Source of the DNA: Comamonadaceae bacterium
Lineage (GTDB): Bacteria; Pseudomonadota; Gammaproteobacteria; Burkholderiales; Burkholderiaceae_C
NCBI GenBank assembly: GCA_027488115.1
Contig: JAIYCG010000020.1
Coordinates: 42,956 to 106,955 of the forward strand
Direction of reading: 5' to 3'
Length of the DNA stretch: 64,000 nucleotides
In this document: positions 27,425 through 35,343 of the stretch, in pieces
How the letters are laid out: each line of letters opens with the position of its first letter
Position numbering within the stretch: position 1 is the first letter of the stretch
The notes under the pieces: generated by a model
Told to the model about the DNA's origin: nothing
What the model saw: the letters and a program-made list of their open reading frames with translations, nothing else
The model's database searches: none
Position numbers and translations under genes: made by a program

Positions 27425-28090
27425 TCATGTGGGGGCATGGGCAGAAAAAGCCGAAGCCGCGGTGTTTGCCGATGCATCGTTGTTGAGCATGCGCTCTACA
27501 TAACGTGCGATCAAATCAATTTCTAAATTCACGGCACTGTTTTGATGCAGAGTGCCCAATGCCGTGTTGACGACCGTGTGGGGGATGAGGTTGATGCTGA
27601 ACTCGCAACCAGCACTTGAATCAAGCACTTTGTTGACGGTGAGGCTAACGCCATTGACCGTGATCGAGCCTTTGTAGGCTAAAAATTTGCCCATGCCAAC
27701 GGGTGCTTGAATGCGCAGTTCCCAACTTTCGCCAACCTGAGCAAAGTGAGTGACATGTCCAATGCCATCGACATGACCCGACACAATGTGACCGCCCAAG
27801 CGATCATGCGCGCGCAAGGCTTTTTCTAAGTTGACTTTGCCAAGCATGTTGAGGCCGCAGGTTTTGTCGAGCGACTCGGCTGAGATATCGATGGTGAATT
27901 GCTGGGCAGCCGTATCAAACGAAGTGACGGTCATGCAGGCGCCGTTGATGGCAATGCTGTCACCCAAGCCGACATCGTCCAGGTAACCCGGGGGTACCTC
28001 GATCGTAAGTCGCTTGCCATGGCTTAAAGAGCTGCCCAGGTCGTGGAGGGCGGCGATACGCCCCACGCCGGTGATGATTCCGGTAAACAT
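27425..28090 (-). CDS. ribE: riboflavin synthase, alpha type
   Basis: A 221-residue enzyme built of two lumazine-binding beta-barrels. The first starts MFTGIITGVGRIAAL and the second includes GGHIVSGHVDGIGHV. It dismutates two lumazines into riboflavin. SINGACMTVTSF and VNGVSLTVNKV are the paired repeats. It sits between ribD and ribBA in one operon. Confidence 0.96.
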   Translation of the reverse strand: MFTGIITGVGRIAALHDLGSSLSHGKRLTIEVPPGYLDDVGLGDSIAINGACMTVTSFDTAAQQFTIDISAESLDKTCGLNMLGKVNLEKALRAHDRLGGHIVSGHVDGIGHVTHFAQVGESWELRIQAPVGMGKFLAYKGSITVNGVSLTVNKVLDSSAGCEFSINLIPHTVVNTALGTLHQNSAVNLEIDLIARYVERMLNNDASANTAASAFSAHAPT

Positions 28091-28120
28091 GGCGCGTATT
28101 TTCGCAGGGATTGGGGCTTT

Positions 28121-29245
28121 TTAGCGCGTGACCCGAGCTAAAACCCGCAAATCTTTACCGATTAACTGTGTTTCTGTGAATTCGAGGGACAAGCCCTGTG
28201 ACAAGTCCTCTAAAGGTCCCCAATTGGCCATGCCTTGTCCCAGCCCCAAAAGTTGAGGTGCTAAGTAGACCAAAAACTCGTCAACGCAGGCTTCCCGAAT
28301 GAGTGAGCCATTGAGCTTGTGGCCAGCTTCGACATGCAACTCATTCACTTCGCGCTTGGCCAAATCAGTCATGAGGGCCGGCAGATCTACTTTGCCCTGT
28401 TCGTTGGGTAAGACACTGACCTGTGCACCCAAGGCCTCCAAGGCGGCCCTTTTTTCGGGATGGTCTTTGGCGGCGTAAATCCAAACTTGCCTTGCAGGCT
28501 TGGACCCAGGCTGGCTGTGTTGAAACAGCTTGGCTGAGAGGGGTGTTTCCAATTGGCTGTCTACGATGACCAGATGGGGCATTCTGTGGTCAGCACTTAA
28601 GTTGGGGCAAAGACGAAGGTCCAAAAGCGGGTCGTCTGTCAGAACTGTGCCGATGCCCGTCAGGATGGCGCAGGAACGGGCTCGCCAAGCATGGCCATCG
28701 GCCCGAGCTTCTGGGCCTGTGATCCATTGGCTTTGACCATTTTGAAGCGCTGTTTGTCCATCCAAGGAAGCGGCTACTTTCAGTCGCACCCAAGGGTTTT
28801 GACGCTTCATGCGGCTTAAGAAACCAAGATTTTGCTCTTCGGCCAGTTGCGCGCCATCACCGATTTCGACTTCAATGCCTGCGGCCTTCAGCCGACTAAA
28901 ACCTTGTCCCGACACCAATGGGTTGGGGTCGGCCAGGGCCGCCACCACTTTGCCAACTTTGGCTTGAACAAGGGCATCGCAGCAAGGCCCCGTTCTGCCA
29001 TGGTGCGAGCAAGGTTCTAGCGTGACATAAGCAGTAGCGCCAACAACATCATGCCCCTGGATTGCAGCGTGTTGTAGCGCCACAATTTCGGCATGCGGAC
29101 CGCCCGCCTTTTGCGTATGACCTTGCCCCACAATGTGGCCGGCTGCATTCACGATGACGCAGCCTACCCTCGGATTGGGGGATGTGATGCGCATGGCCTG
29201 ATGGGCCAAGCTCAAAGCGTTCAGCATGAAGGGGCTGGCTGTCAT
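28121..29245 (-). CDS. ribD: bifunctional riboflavin deaminase/reductase RibD
   Basis: About 374 residues. The N-terminal deaminase domain has the zinc motif HAEIVAL and PCSHHGRTGPCCDAL. The C-terminal reductase domain has VRLKVAASLDGQTALQNGQSQWITG and VNELHVEAGHKLNGSLI. It catalyses the second and third steps from GTP. The start is set at MTASPFM because homologues begin there; a 44-residue upstream extension to 29377 runs into pilV and looks non-conserved. Only 44 bases separate it from the pilV stop, so no FMN riboswitch precedes this copy. Confidence 0.93.
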   Translation of the reverse strand: MTASPFMLNALSLAHQAMRITSPNPRVGCVIVNAAGHIVGQGHTQKAGGPHAEIVALQHAAIQGHDVVGATAYVTLEPCSHHGRTGPCCDALVQAKVGKVVAALADPNPLVSGQGFSRLKAAGIEVEIGDGAQLAEEQNLGFLSRMKRQNPWVRLKVAASLDGQTALQNGQSQWITGPEARADGHAWRARSCAILTGIGTVLTDDPLLDLRLCPNLSADHRMPHLVIVDSQLETPLSAKLFQHSQPGSKPARQVWIYAAKDHPEKRAALEALGAQVSVLPNEQGKVDLPALMTDLAKREVNELHVEAGHKLNGSLIREACVDEFLVYLAPQLLGLGQGMANWGPLEDLSQGLSLEFTETQLIGKDLRVLARVTR

Positions 29246-29289
29246 GAGAGTCAATGTGGTAGATCGTTGAGTGCCAAGGATACGACATG

Positions 29290-29733
29290 TTAGAGGCCAA
29301 CCCAAGCGGGGGTTGTGGCGCGCCTTATTTGCCAGCTCAATTCCTTGGCGCTGTTGGGCAAGTCTGGGCTTGACCATTGAACTGAAATTTGCAAACTTTG
29401 AAGCAAGTTGGGGTTAGCGCCTTGAGTGCTCAGTGCAGTGGTGTTCCAGCTTCTTTGAAATTGAACCCCTGCTTCGTTGGTCAGAACGATTGCGTTGTGT
29501 GAGCTTTGAAATTGGTTGTTGCAAAAGGCACTTGGCACTTGCCAACACTCGGCAAGGTCTTGCACCAAGCCGCTTGCCAGATCCAAATTCTGTTGCGTTT
29601 GATTGGCAGCCATGCTGGCCATACTGAGCTGAACAGCCCCAGACAGACCCAGCGCCAAAATGGCACTGGCGAAGAGAGCCTCCAATACGGTGAATCCTGG
29701 TTTGCCTTTCAGCTGCTCACGATTGAATGTCAT
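29290..29733 (-). CDS. PilV-like minor type IV pilin
   Basis: A 147-residue prepilin with the class III cleavage motif KPG|FTVLEALFASAILALGLSGAVQLS, where Glu5 follows the Gly|Phe site. A pair of cysteines lies in ECWQVPSAFC. PilV-type proteins form part of the complex that primes pilus assembly. The ATG at 29733 starts two bases after the upstream stop; longer starts would overlap the pilX-like gene. Confidence 0.82.
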   Translation of the reverse strand: MTFNREQLKGKPGFTVLEALFASAILALGLSGAVQLSMASMAANQTQQNLDLASGLVQDLAECWQVPSAFCNNQFQSSHNAIVLTNEAGVQFQRSWNTTALSTQGANPNLLQSLQISVQWSSPDLPNSAKELSWQIRRATTPAWVGL

Positions 29734-29735
29734 TC

Positions 29736-30719
29736 TTAGAACCCTGCATTCTTCCAAGAGGCCGACACGCGTTGCACCCTTGATGCGTCTATACCGCGAG
29801 GCCATGCATATTGCAAAGCCGCTGGGTTGACGGTGTATAGCGCGACAGAGTTTTGGCATGAGTTGCTACTTTGAAAGTAGATCATGCCTGCGATGGCCGC
29901 TTGGCTTGCAATTTGGGGGCATTGAATGGCACACGCGAGGTCTGAAAAAATTAAAACGACGGGAGAACTCTGCGTTCCCAAACTTTGTGTCCAGGTGAGC
30001 GGGCTGTCAATCCAGTAAACGCTTCGGCTGGGTTGCGAGAGGGGCGTTAAACCATTTTGCAATTGGGCAGCCGAAATGGCCTTGAGCTGAGCGGGCGAAA
30101 CATGACCGAACAGCTTGCGCCATTCGATGGGTGTGCAATCGGTTGAAGGTGTCTTGGGTGTTGGATCTAAAAGAGGTGGTTCTATATCAGGTGGTGTCCA
30201 AGGCGCACTGATGGGAATGTAAAGGCTTTGCTGAAGTGAAGCTCGGCTACCTGCTCCCGCTTGCTCTGAATTCAAGCTAATTTGAGCTGTAATTTTGACT
30301 TTGTGGGGCGCAAATCGCACATCGCGGGTAAAAAGTACAAACGAGTTGGCATCGTCGATTGATTCGGGCCATGCCAGGGCCTTGATGGTGCCGCCAAACG
30401 ACCCCAAATTGGATGCGGTCCACTTTAGACATTGCCATTGGGGTGTTGCCAGGGCAGCTGGGCATTGGCTGCTGCTTGCATTGCGCCAAAAGGCTGTGTC
30501 AATCGCAATGTCTTGGCCTGAATAGGTGCTGTCTATTTGAGCAATGGCGGTTTCTAGGAGTGACTCACTGCTGGCCAAGGCTTGTGCCGCAAACAACTGC
30601 TGCTGGCTTCTTCGAGTTTCTGACATCACGGACCGTAGCGTGATCCAACCCAGCAGGCTGGTGATGAAGACCAGGCAGATCGCGCTCCAAATGCTGGCCA
30701 TGCCACTGTGTTGGTTCAT
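29736..30719 (-). CDS. PilX-like pilus assembly protein
   Basis: About 327 residues from MNQHSGMAS. One hydrophobic N-terminal helix (MASIWSAICLVFITSLLGWITLRS) follows a possible G|M processing site, with no Glu5, as in PilX/GspK-type minor pilins. The large periplasmic part has several cysteines. The start overlaps the PilW-like stop by four bases. Assignment rests on position and N-terminal pattern; the globular part is not recognisable to me. Confidence 0.65.
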   Translation of the reverse strand: MNQHSGMASIWSAICLVFITSLLGWITLRSVMSETRRSQQQLFAAQALASSESLLETAIAQIDSTYSGQDIAIDTAFWRNASSSQCPAALATPQWQCLKWTASNLGSFGGTIKALAWPESIDDANSFVLFTRDVRFAPHKVKITAQISLNSEQAGAGSRASLQQSLYIPISAPWTPPDIEPPLLDPTPKTPSTDCTPIEWRKLFGHVSPAQLKAISAAQLQNGLTPLSQPSRSVYWIDSPLTWTQSLGTQSSPVVLIFSDLACAIQCPQIASQAAIAGMIYFQSSNSCQNSVALYTVNPAALQYAWPRGIDASRVQRVSASWKNAGF

Positions 30720-31324
30720 GGGGCTGTGTGGGAACAATGGTCTGCAGCATTGCGAGCGCCGGCCCCTGCATTGCGAAGCCTTACCCCCCGACGCCAAGTC
30801 AGGGGAGTTTTCTCGGATGGGGTTTGACTGCGAATTTCAATAAGCAACGTGGCCTCTGGGTTTTGCAAAGAAAGATTGCACATCAAGCGCAATTCGAGGG
30901 CCAAAATTTCTAGCTGTTTGGGCTGTGTGAGTGAGGACCAGACCACAGGCTGACACGATGTTTTGGTTTGAATTTGATTGGCTTGTAAGCGAAATCCACT
31001 GCATTCGTTGTTTTCTTTCAAACCGTTTTCGTTGCGATCAAGGCTGAAAAGAATTTGCTGCGGTGATACAAAGAAGTCTTCTACAGCGCCGCAAAACGGG
31101 CTTGGACAAACCGGGTCTTGCGCGGAATTTGAGGATGCAGCGAGGCTGTAAAAATTGGCCCGTCGAATGTCATGCACCAAGGTGTCCATCAATGCGCGAG
31201 TCTCTTGTTGGGCATGGGTTCGCTTTAAGATTTGTCGATCGTGCGCCCATTGAAAATTGACCCAAAAAACTGCGGCACTGAGCACGCTCAAACCCATTGC
31301 CATGCCAACCAAAAGATGGATCAT
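30716..31324 (-). CDS. PilW-like minor pilin with an unusual N-terminus
   Basis: About 202 residues from an ATG overlapping the preceding stop (ATGA). The hydrophobic helix MIHLLVGMAMGLSVLSAAVF matches the LLVGMAMGL segment of PilW. The leader with Gly-Phe and the Glu5 expected before it are missing, and an in-frame TGA lies only seven codons upstream of this ATG, so no longer leader exists. C-terminal segments (FFVSPQQILFSLDRN, CSGFRLQANQI) fit PilW. It may be inserted unprocessed or be a decayed gene. Confidence 0.68.
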   Translation of the reverse strand: MIHLLVGMAMGLSVLSAAVFWVNFQWAHDRQILKRTHAQQETRALMDTLVHDIRRANFYSLAASSNSAQDPVCPSPFCGAVEDFFVSPQQILFSLDRNENGLKENNECSGFRLQANQIQTKTSCQPVVWSSLTQPKQLEILALELRLMCNLSLQNPEATLLIEIRSQTPSEKTPLTWRRGVRLRNAGAGARNAADHCSHTAP

Positions 31325-31773
31325 TTCCAGCAATTCCCAGCATCACTTAACAGAGATGCATTGCTACTTTGAAGGACCTTGGCATTTTCAGAAATTTGCA
31401 GACGCATGATGCCGCAAGGAGTGTCGCGACTTTGCAAGCCTACTGCGGTGGCAAGCAAGGTGTAGCCCTGAGCGTTGCTTCCTTGAAGACTTAAAGCGTA
31501 ATGCTTTGAAAAGGAGTGCGAGCCCTGCCAATTGAGTTCACTCAATGAGCTTGCAAATTGTGGGTGCAGGGCACGCCATTGCAATTGGCGCAGATGCAGT
31601 TGCATGAGGGAGTTTTGAGCATCTTGGCGCCTTGCTTTTTGCCATTGCAATTCAAGCTGAGGCAAGGCAATTGCCATCAGTGTGCCAATGAGTGCGATGC
31701 ATACCATGGACTCGATCAGGGTAAATCCTGCGGTGCAGCAAATTGTGACTGGCGGTGCTAATTTGAGATTCAT
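31321..31773 (-). CDS. type IV pilin-like protein (PilE/GspH-type minor pilin)
   Basis: A 150-residue prepilin with a 16-residue leader and the cleavage motif CCTAG|FTLIESMVCIALIGTLMAIALPQ. A C-terminal cysteine pair (TPCGIM and GNCWK) could form the pilin disulfide loop. It is first of four same-strand pilin-like genes and diverges from a FimT-like gene. The ATG at 31773 is chosen for its position before a basic leader. Confidence 0.8.
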   Translation of the reverse strand: MNLKLAPPVTICCTAGFTLIESMVCIALIGTLMAIALPQLELQWQKARRQDAQNSLMQLHLRQLQWRALHPQFASSLSELNWQGSHSFSKHYALSLQGSNAQGYTLLATAVGLQSRDTPCGIMRLQISENAKVLQSSNASLLSDAGNCWK

Positions 31774-31883
31774 GCGCAGAGCATGCGCTGTCACAAGGCC
31801 GCTGAATTGACATTGACTTACAAGTGTCAAAACTGACATTGAATGCAAGCACATGCTTGTGTTGTACTGCCATGCTCTGGGTC
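31774..31883. promoter_or_regulatory. divergent control region between the pilin operon and fimT-like gene
   Basis: The 110-base gap should contain both promoters. It includes TTGACA (31807-31812) facing TGTCAA (31824-31829) and a near-perfect palindrome, CAAGCA-CA-TGCTTG (31846-31859). I find no convincing -10 boxes at standard spacing, so factor-dependent promoters are possible. Confidence 0.4.
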
Positions 31884-32468
31884 ATGAAGTTATCATTCAA
31901 TGCAAGTGGTTACAGTTTGATCGAAACGCTGTTCATGCTGCTTGTATTGGCAGTGCTTTGCAGCACTGCCGCTTCCTCTTTTCTGGGGTTGCAAAACAGG
32001 GCCTACCTTCATGGGGCTTCTGAAGACCTCCTCAACGATATTCTCAGCGCCAGAACAGAGGCCTTGCGGCGCGAGCGAAGGGTCACGCTGTGTGTGGCTG
32101 CACTGGATGCAAGCGCGCAAGCTTCATTGCCGACTGCTTGTTCGCCAATTGGCAGTTCAGCGGCATGGCATCAGGGGTGGTTGATGTTTGAAGACACCAA
32201 CAGCAACGGCCTTTGGGATGAAGGAGAGGTCTTGTTACAGCAGCGAGCTCGCATGCATTTAAAAGTCACGGCCACTGGCAATTCGACTGTCACTCGGTAT
32301 GTCTCCTTTGGCGCGAGTGGCAGAAGTTTGTCCTTGAATGGTGCTTTTCAAGCTGGAACCATCACCCTTTGTGAGCGAGGCACCAAAGCGCGCGAGGGAT
32401 GGCTGTTGGTAGTGAACGCGGTAGGCCGTCCCAGATTGGACAAAGGGCAGATTGCTGTTTGCACTTAA
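31884..32468 (+). CDS. FimT/GspH-like pseudopilin
   Basis: A 194-residue prepilin with cleavage motif NASG|YSLIETLFMLLVLAVLCS, followed by a GspH/FimT-type domain. The domain contains SARTEALRRERRVTLC, GWLMFEDTNSNGLWD and the ending GRPRLDKGQIAVC. FimT proteins in competent bacteria bind DNA, and others act in pilus priming. The ATG at 31884 follows from the leader; an earlier ATG at 31824 lies among Cys-rich residues. It is the only pilin gene here on the plus strand. Confidence 0.8.
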   Translation: MKLSFNASGYSLIETLFMLLVLAVLCSTAASSFLGLQNRAYLHGASEDLLNDILSARTEALRRERRVTLCVAALDASAQASLPTACSPIGSSAAWHQGWLMFEDTNSNGLWDEGEVLLQQRARMHLKVTATGNSTVTRYVSFGASGRSLSLNGAFQAGTITLCERGTKAREGWLLVVNAVGRPRLDKGQIAVCT

Positions 32469-32485
32469 ATCAAAGTAGATTTAAC

Positions 32486-32935
32486 TTACTTGCTCACTTC
32501 ATCGACCAGCAATTTGAAGTCGTCAATGTCTTCAAAGCTTCGGTAAACGCTGGCAAATCGAACGTAGGCCACTTTGTCGAGCTTCTTCAATTCACGCATG
32601 ACCAACTCGCCAATTTTGTTAGAAGCCACTTCGCGTTGGGCCAAGTTCAGCAACTTCTCTTCGATGCGCTCAATGGCTGAATCAACTTGCTCCGTACTGA
32701 CAGGTCTTTTGCGCAGTGCCAAATTCATGCTGGCGCGCAATTTCAAGCGCTCGTACTCAATGCGTCTGCCATCTTTCTTGACGATGGCTGGAAAGTTGAC
32801 TTCAGGCCTTTCGTAGGTCGTAAAGCGTTTTTCGCATGCCGCACATTGACGGCGGCGGCGAATCAGGTCGCCATCTTCAGCCAGGCGTGTTTCTACGACT
32901 TGGGTATCGGTGTGGCTACAGAAGGGACACTTCAT
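32486..32935 (-). CDS. nrdR: transcriptional repressor NrdR
   Basis: A 149-residue regulator of ribonucleotide reductase genes. A zinc ribbon ([29 protein letters not shown]) is followed by an ATP-cone domain ([20 protein letters not shown] start, [14 protein letters not shown]). The start overlaps the glyA stop by four bases; glyA-nrdR linkage is widespread in proteobacteria. Confidence 0.96.
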   Translation of the reverse strand: MKCPFCSHTDTQVVETRLAEDGDLIRRRRQCAACEKRFTTYERPEVNFPAIVKKDGRRIEYERLKLRASMNLALRKRPVSTEQVDSAIERIEEKLLNLAQREVASNKIGELVMRELKKLDKVAYVRFASVYRSFEDIDDFKLLVDEVSK

Positions 32936-34176
32936 TTGTAAACAGGGAAGCGGGCGGTCAAGGCATTGACCTTGGCACGAACGGCTTCAATGTTGGCGGC
33001 ATCAGTGGGATTGTCGAGCACATCGGCAATGAGGTTGGCCGTGATACGCGCTTCCTCGTCCTTGAAGCCACGGGTGGTCATGGCGGGGGTACCAATTCGC
33101 ACGCCGCTGGTAACCATGGGTTTTTCAGGGTCGTTGGGGATCGAATTTTTGTTGATGGTCATGTGTGCTTGGCCCAGTGCAGCTTCGGCCACTTTGCCGG
33201 TAATGCCTTTGGAGCGCAGGTCGACCAACATCACGTGGCTTTGGGTGCCGCCGCTCACAATGCGCAGACCGCGTTGAGTGAGTGTTTCTGCAATGATTTG
33301 TGCGTTCTTGATCACTTGCTGTTGGTAGGCCTTGAAATCGGGTGCCATGGCTTCTTTGAAGGCAACGGCCTTGGCTGCAATGACGTGCATGAGTGGGCCG
33401 CCTTGAAGGCCAGGAAAGATGGCGCTGTTGATGGCTTTTTCGTGTTCGGCTTTCATCAAGATGATGCCGCCACGGGGTCCGCGCAAGCTTTTGTGCGTAG
33501 TGGATGTGACCACGTCTGCGTGTGGCACAGGGTTGGGGTAGACGCCAGCCGCAATGAGACCCGCATAGTGCGCCATATCGACCAAGAAAATAGCGCCCAC
33601 ATCTTTGGCCACTTTGGCAAAGCGTGCACAGTCAATGTGCAAGCTGTAGGCTGAAGCGCCGGCAATGATCAGCTTGGGTTTGGTTTCGTGCGCCTTTTTT
33701 TCCATGGCGTCGTAGTCAATGGCTTCGTTGGCATCGAGGCCATAGCTGACCACATTGAACCATTTGCCACTCATGTTCAGAGGCATGCCGTGTGTGAGGT
33801 GCCCGCCTTCGGCCAAGCTCATGCCCATGATGGTGTCGCCGGGCTTTAAGAATGCCAAGAAGACGGCTTCGTTGGCAGACGCGCCGCAATGGGGTTGTAC
33901 GTTGGCGGCTTCGGCACCAAAGATTTGTTTGACGCGATCGATGGCCAGTTGCTCGGCTATGTCGACATATTCGCAGCCACCGTAATAGCGCTTGCCTGGA
34001 TAACCTTCGGCATATTTGTTGGTGAGCTGCGAGCCTTGAGCGGCCATGACCGCAGGCGAGGCATAGTTTTCGCTGGCAATTAACTCAATGTGGTGCTCTT
34101 GGCGAGCGTTTTCAGCTTGAATGGCTGCAAAAATCTCGGGGTCGGTTTGTTCAATCAAAATGTTTCGTGAATACAT
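32932..34176 (-). CDS. glyA: serine hydroxymethyltransferase
   Basis: A 414-residue PLP enzyme converting serine and tetrahydrofolate to glycine and methylene-tetrahydrofolate. It has [33 protein letters not shown], and the PLP lysine in [13 protein letters not shown]. Length is standard. It is followed by nrdR with a four-base overlap and preceded by a 262-base gene-free stretch. Confidence 0.97.
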   Translation of the reverse strand: MYSRNILIEQTDPEIFAAIQAENARQEHHIELIASENYASPAVMAAQGSQLTNKYAEGYPGKRYYGGCEYVDIAEQLAIDRVKQIFGAEAANVQPHCGASANEAVFLAFLKPGDTIMGMSLAEGGHLTHGMPLNMSGKWFNVVSYGLDANEAIDYDAMEKKAHETKPKLIIAGASAYSLHIDCARFAKVAKDVGAIFLVDMAHYAGLIAAGVYPNPVPHADVVTSTTHKSLRGPRGGIILMKAEHEKAINSAIFPGLQGGPLMHVIAAKAVAFKEAMAPDFKAYQQQVIKNAQIIAETLTQRGLRIVSGGTQSHVMLVDLRSKGITGKVAEAALGQAHMTINKNSIPNDPEKPMVTSGVRIGTPAMTTRGFKDEEARITANLIADVLDNPTDAANIEAVRAKVNALTARFPVYK

Positions 34177-34438
34177 GGCAGGCCTTCAATGGATGGTTCC
34201 CTGCACAAGTGAGGCATGACAAACCTCAACATGGCAAGGGCTGCCCAGGCGAACGGCTGAAACCTTGTGCCTCCAACAAATGGACAAGGTGCGCGCTCCC
34301 TAGTGGTTGAAGGCAGGGCAAGGCCCACCAAATTCCACGTCAGAGGCTGGCCAGCTTGCACAGCGGGGCCAGGCTCCTATCGCCAGTTGCGCACTCAGTG
34401 AGTGTAGCCGAGGAGGTGACTTGATGCACCAAGCCGCA
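34177..34438 (-). promoter_or_regulatory. gene-free, hairpin-rich leader region of glyA
   Basis: This is the longest gap in the window without a gene or RNA. It contains ACCTTGT (34262-34268) pairing with ACAAGGT (34284-34290) and CTGGCC (34347-34352) pairing with GGCCAG (34367-34372), read in either sense. A long folded 5' leader could carry regulation of glyA. I do not recognise a known riboswitch class, and no clear promoter was found. Confidence 0.4.
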
Positions 34439-35287
34439 TTAATTTTTGGAGCTCAGGCTAGCTTTGCCATCCTTGGTTTCTTTGGGGATGGCTTGATTCA
34501 GGCGATTTTGTTCGGCCATGACGCGCGAAATGTAATCAACTTCTCGTGAAACAGACTCTTCGCCAGCTTTATAGAGGCGAAGTCCTTCCTCTATGCTGCC
34601 TGTCAAATCGATGCATTCTTTGAGAATTTTGACGCCGATGCGAAGGTTGGTTTTGGGGTCAAAAATGGCCATGGCTCCGCCGTAAGGGGTGAATTGTTCT
34701 GAATGAACCTCAGGGATCACCTGCATCAGACCTTTTGCGCCCGTAGGGCTGTTTGCGAAGGGGTTGTAATTAGATTCAACCCCAATGACGGCCAGAATCA
34801 ATGTAGGGTTAAGGGCCGACCGATCGGCCAAATCGAAGACTTCCAACATCAAAGCATTCAAGGGCTCTGGTGCAATTCTGTATTTGCTTCTCACAGCTTG
34901 AACCAAGCTCATCTGCAGGGGTGACAGGTCGGTTGCGGACGCCGCCAAGCTCCTCAGCAGGACTTGTTGCTGCTCGTCATCCTCGTCTGAAATGTGAAGT
35001 CGGGTAAAGAGCCAGCCCTGAACGCTTTGCACGGTCAGAGTGCGAACTTCTGGCCTTGCCAAAGCGAGCATGCAAAGGATCAAGGCAAGCAAGCCCAGCA
35101 TGGCAAAACTGTGGTGAGAAATGTTCACAAAACCACGCCCAATGTCGCCACCAAAGGTCAAAAGTCCGCGCCAAAAGCGCAGTGGCCAAGGCGCAAGGTT
35201 TTGGTGTAAGGGTGAATGAAGCACAAATTGAATGAATGGGACGAAGCCTGAATTATAAAAAAATTCAAAAATAGATGCATTCAGCAT
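34439..35287 (-). CDS. membrane-anchored lytic transglycosylase (SLT domain)
   Basis: About 282 residues. A hydrophobic segment near residues 65-85 (FAMLGLLALILCMLALA) anchors the protein. The C-terminal SLT domain has the catalytic Glu in LILAVIGVESNYNPFANSPTGAKGLMQVIPE. The RLYKAGEESVSREVDYISRV ending resembles the AYNAG region of family 1 enzymes. It should cleave peptidoglycan in the periplasm. Starts at 35299 and 35287 are both possible. It diverges from the DUF349 gene. Confidence 0.85.
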   Translation of the reverse strand: MLNASIFEFFYNSGFVPFIQFVLHSPLHQNLAPWPLRFWRGLLTFGGDIGRGFVNISHHSFAMLGLLALILCMLALARPEVRTLTVQSVQGWLFTRLHISDEDDEQQQVLLRSLAASATDLSPLQMSLVQAVRSKYRIAPEPLNALMLEVFDLADRSALNPTLILAVIGVESNYNPFANSPTGAKGLMQVIPEVHSEQFTPYGGAMAIFDPKTNLRIGVKILKECIDLTGSIEEGLRLYKAGEESVSREVDYISRVMAEQNRLNQAIPKETKDGKASLSSKN

Positions 35288-35343
35288 ATCGATGCCCACC
35301 TTCCTCGGTGAAAATAGCTCCTTTACCTTTTTGTGTTCTGACT

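Noticed and set aside
29245..29290. FMN riboswitch before ribD
   Set aside because: Only 44 bases separate ribD from pilV, too short for the FMN aptamer, and its conserved boxes are not seen.
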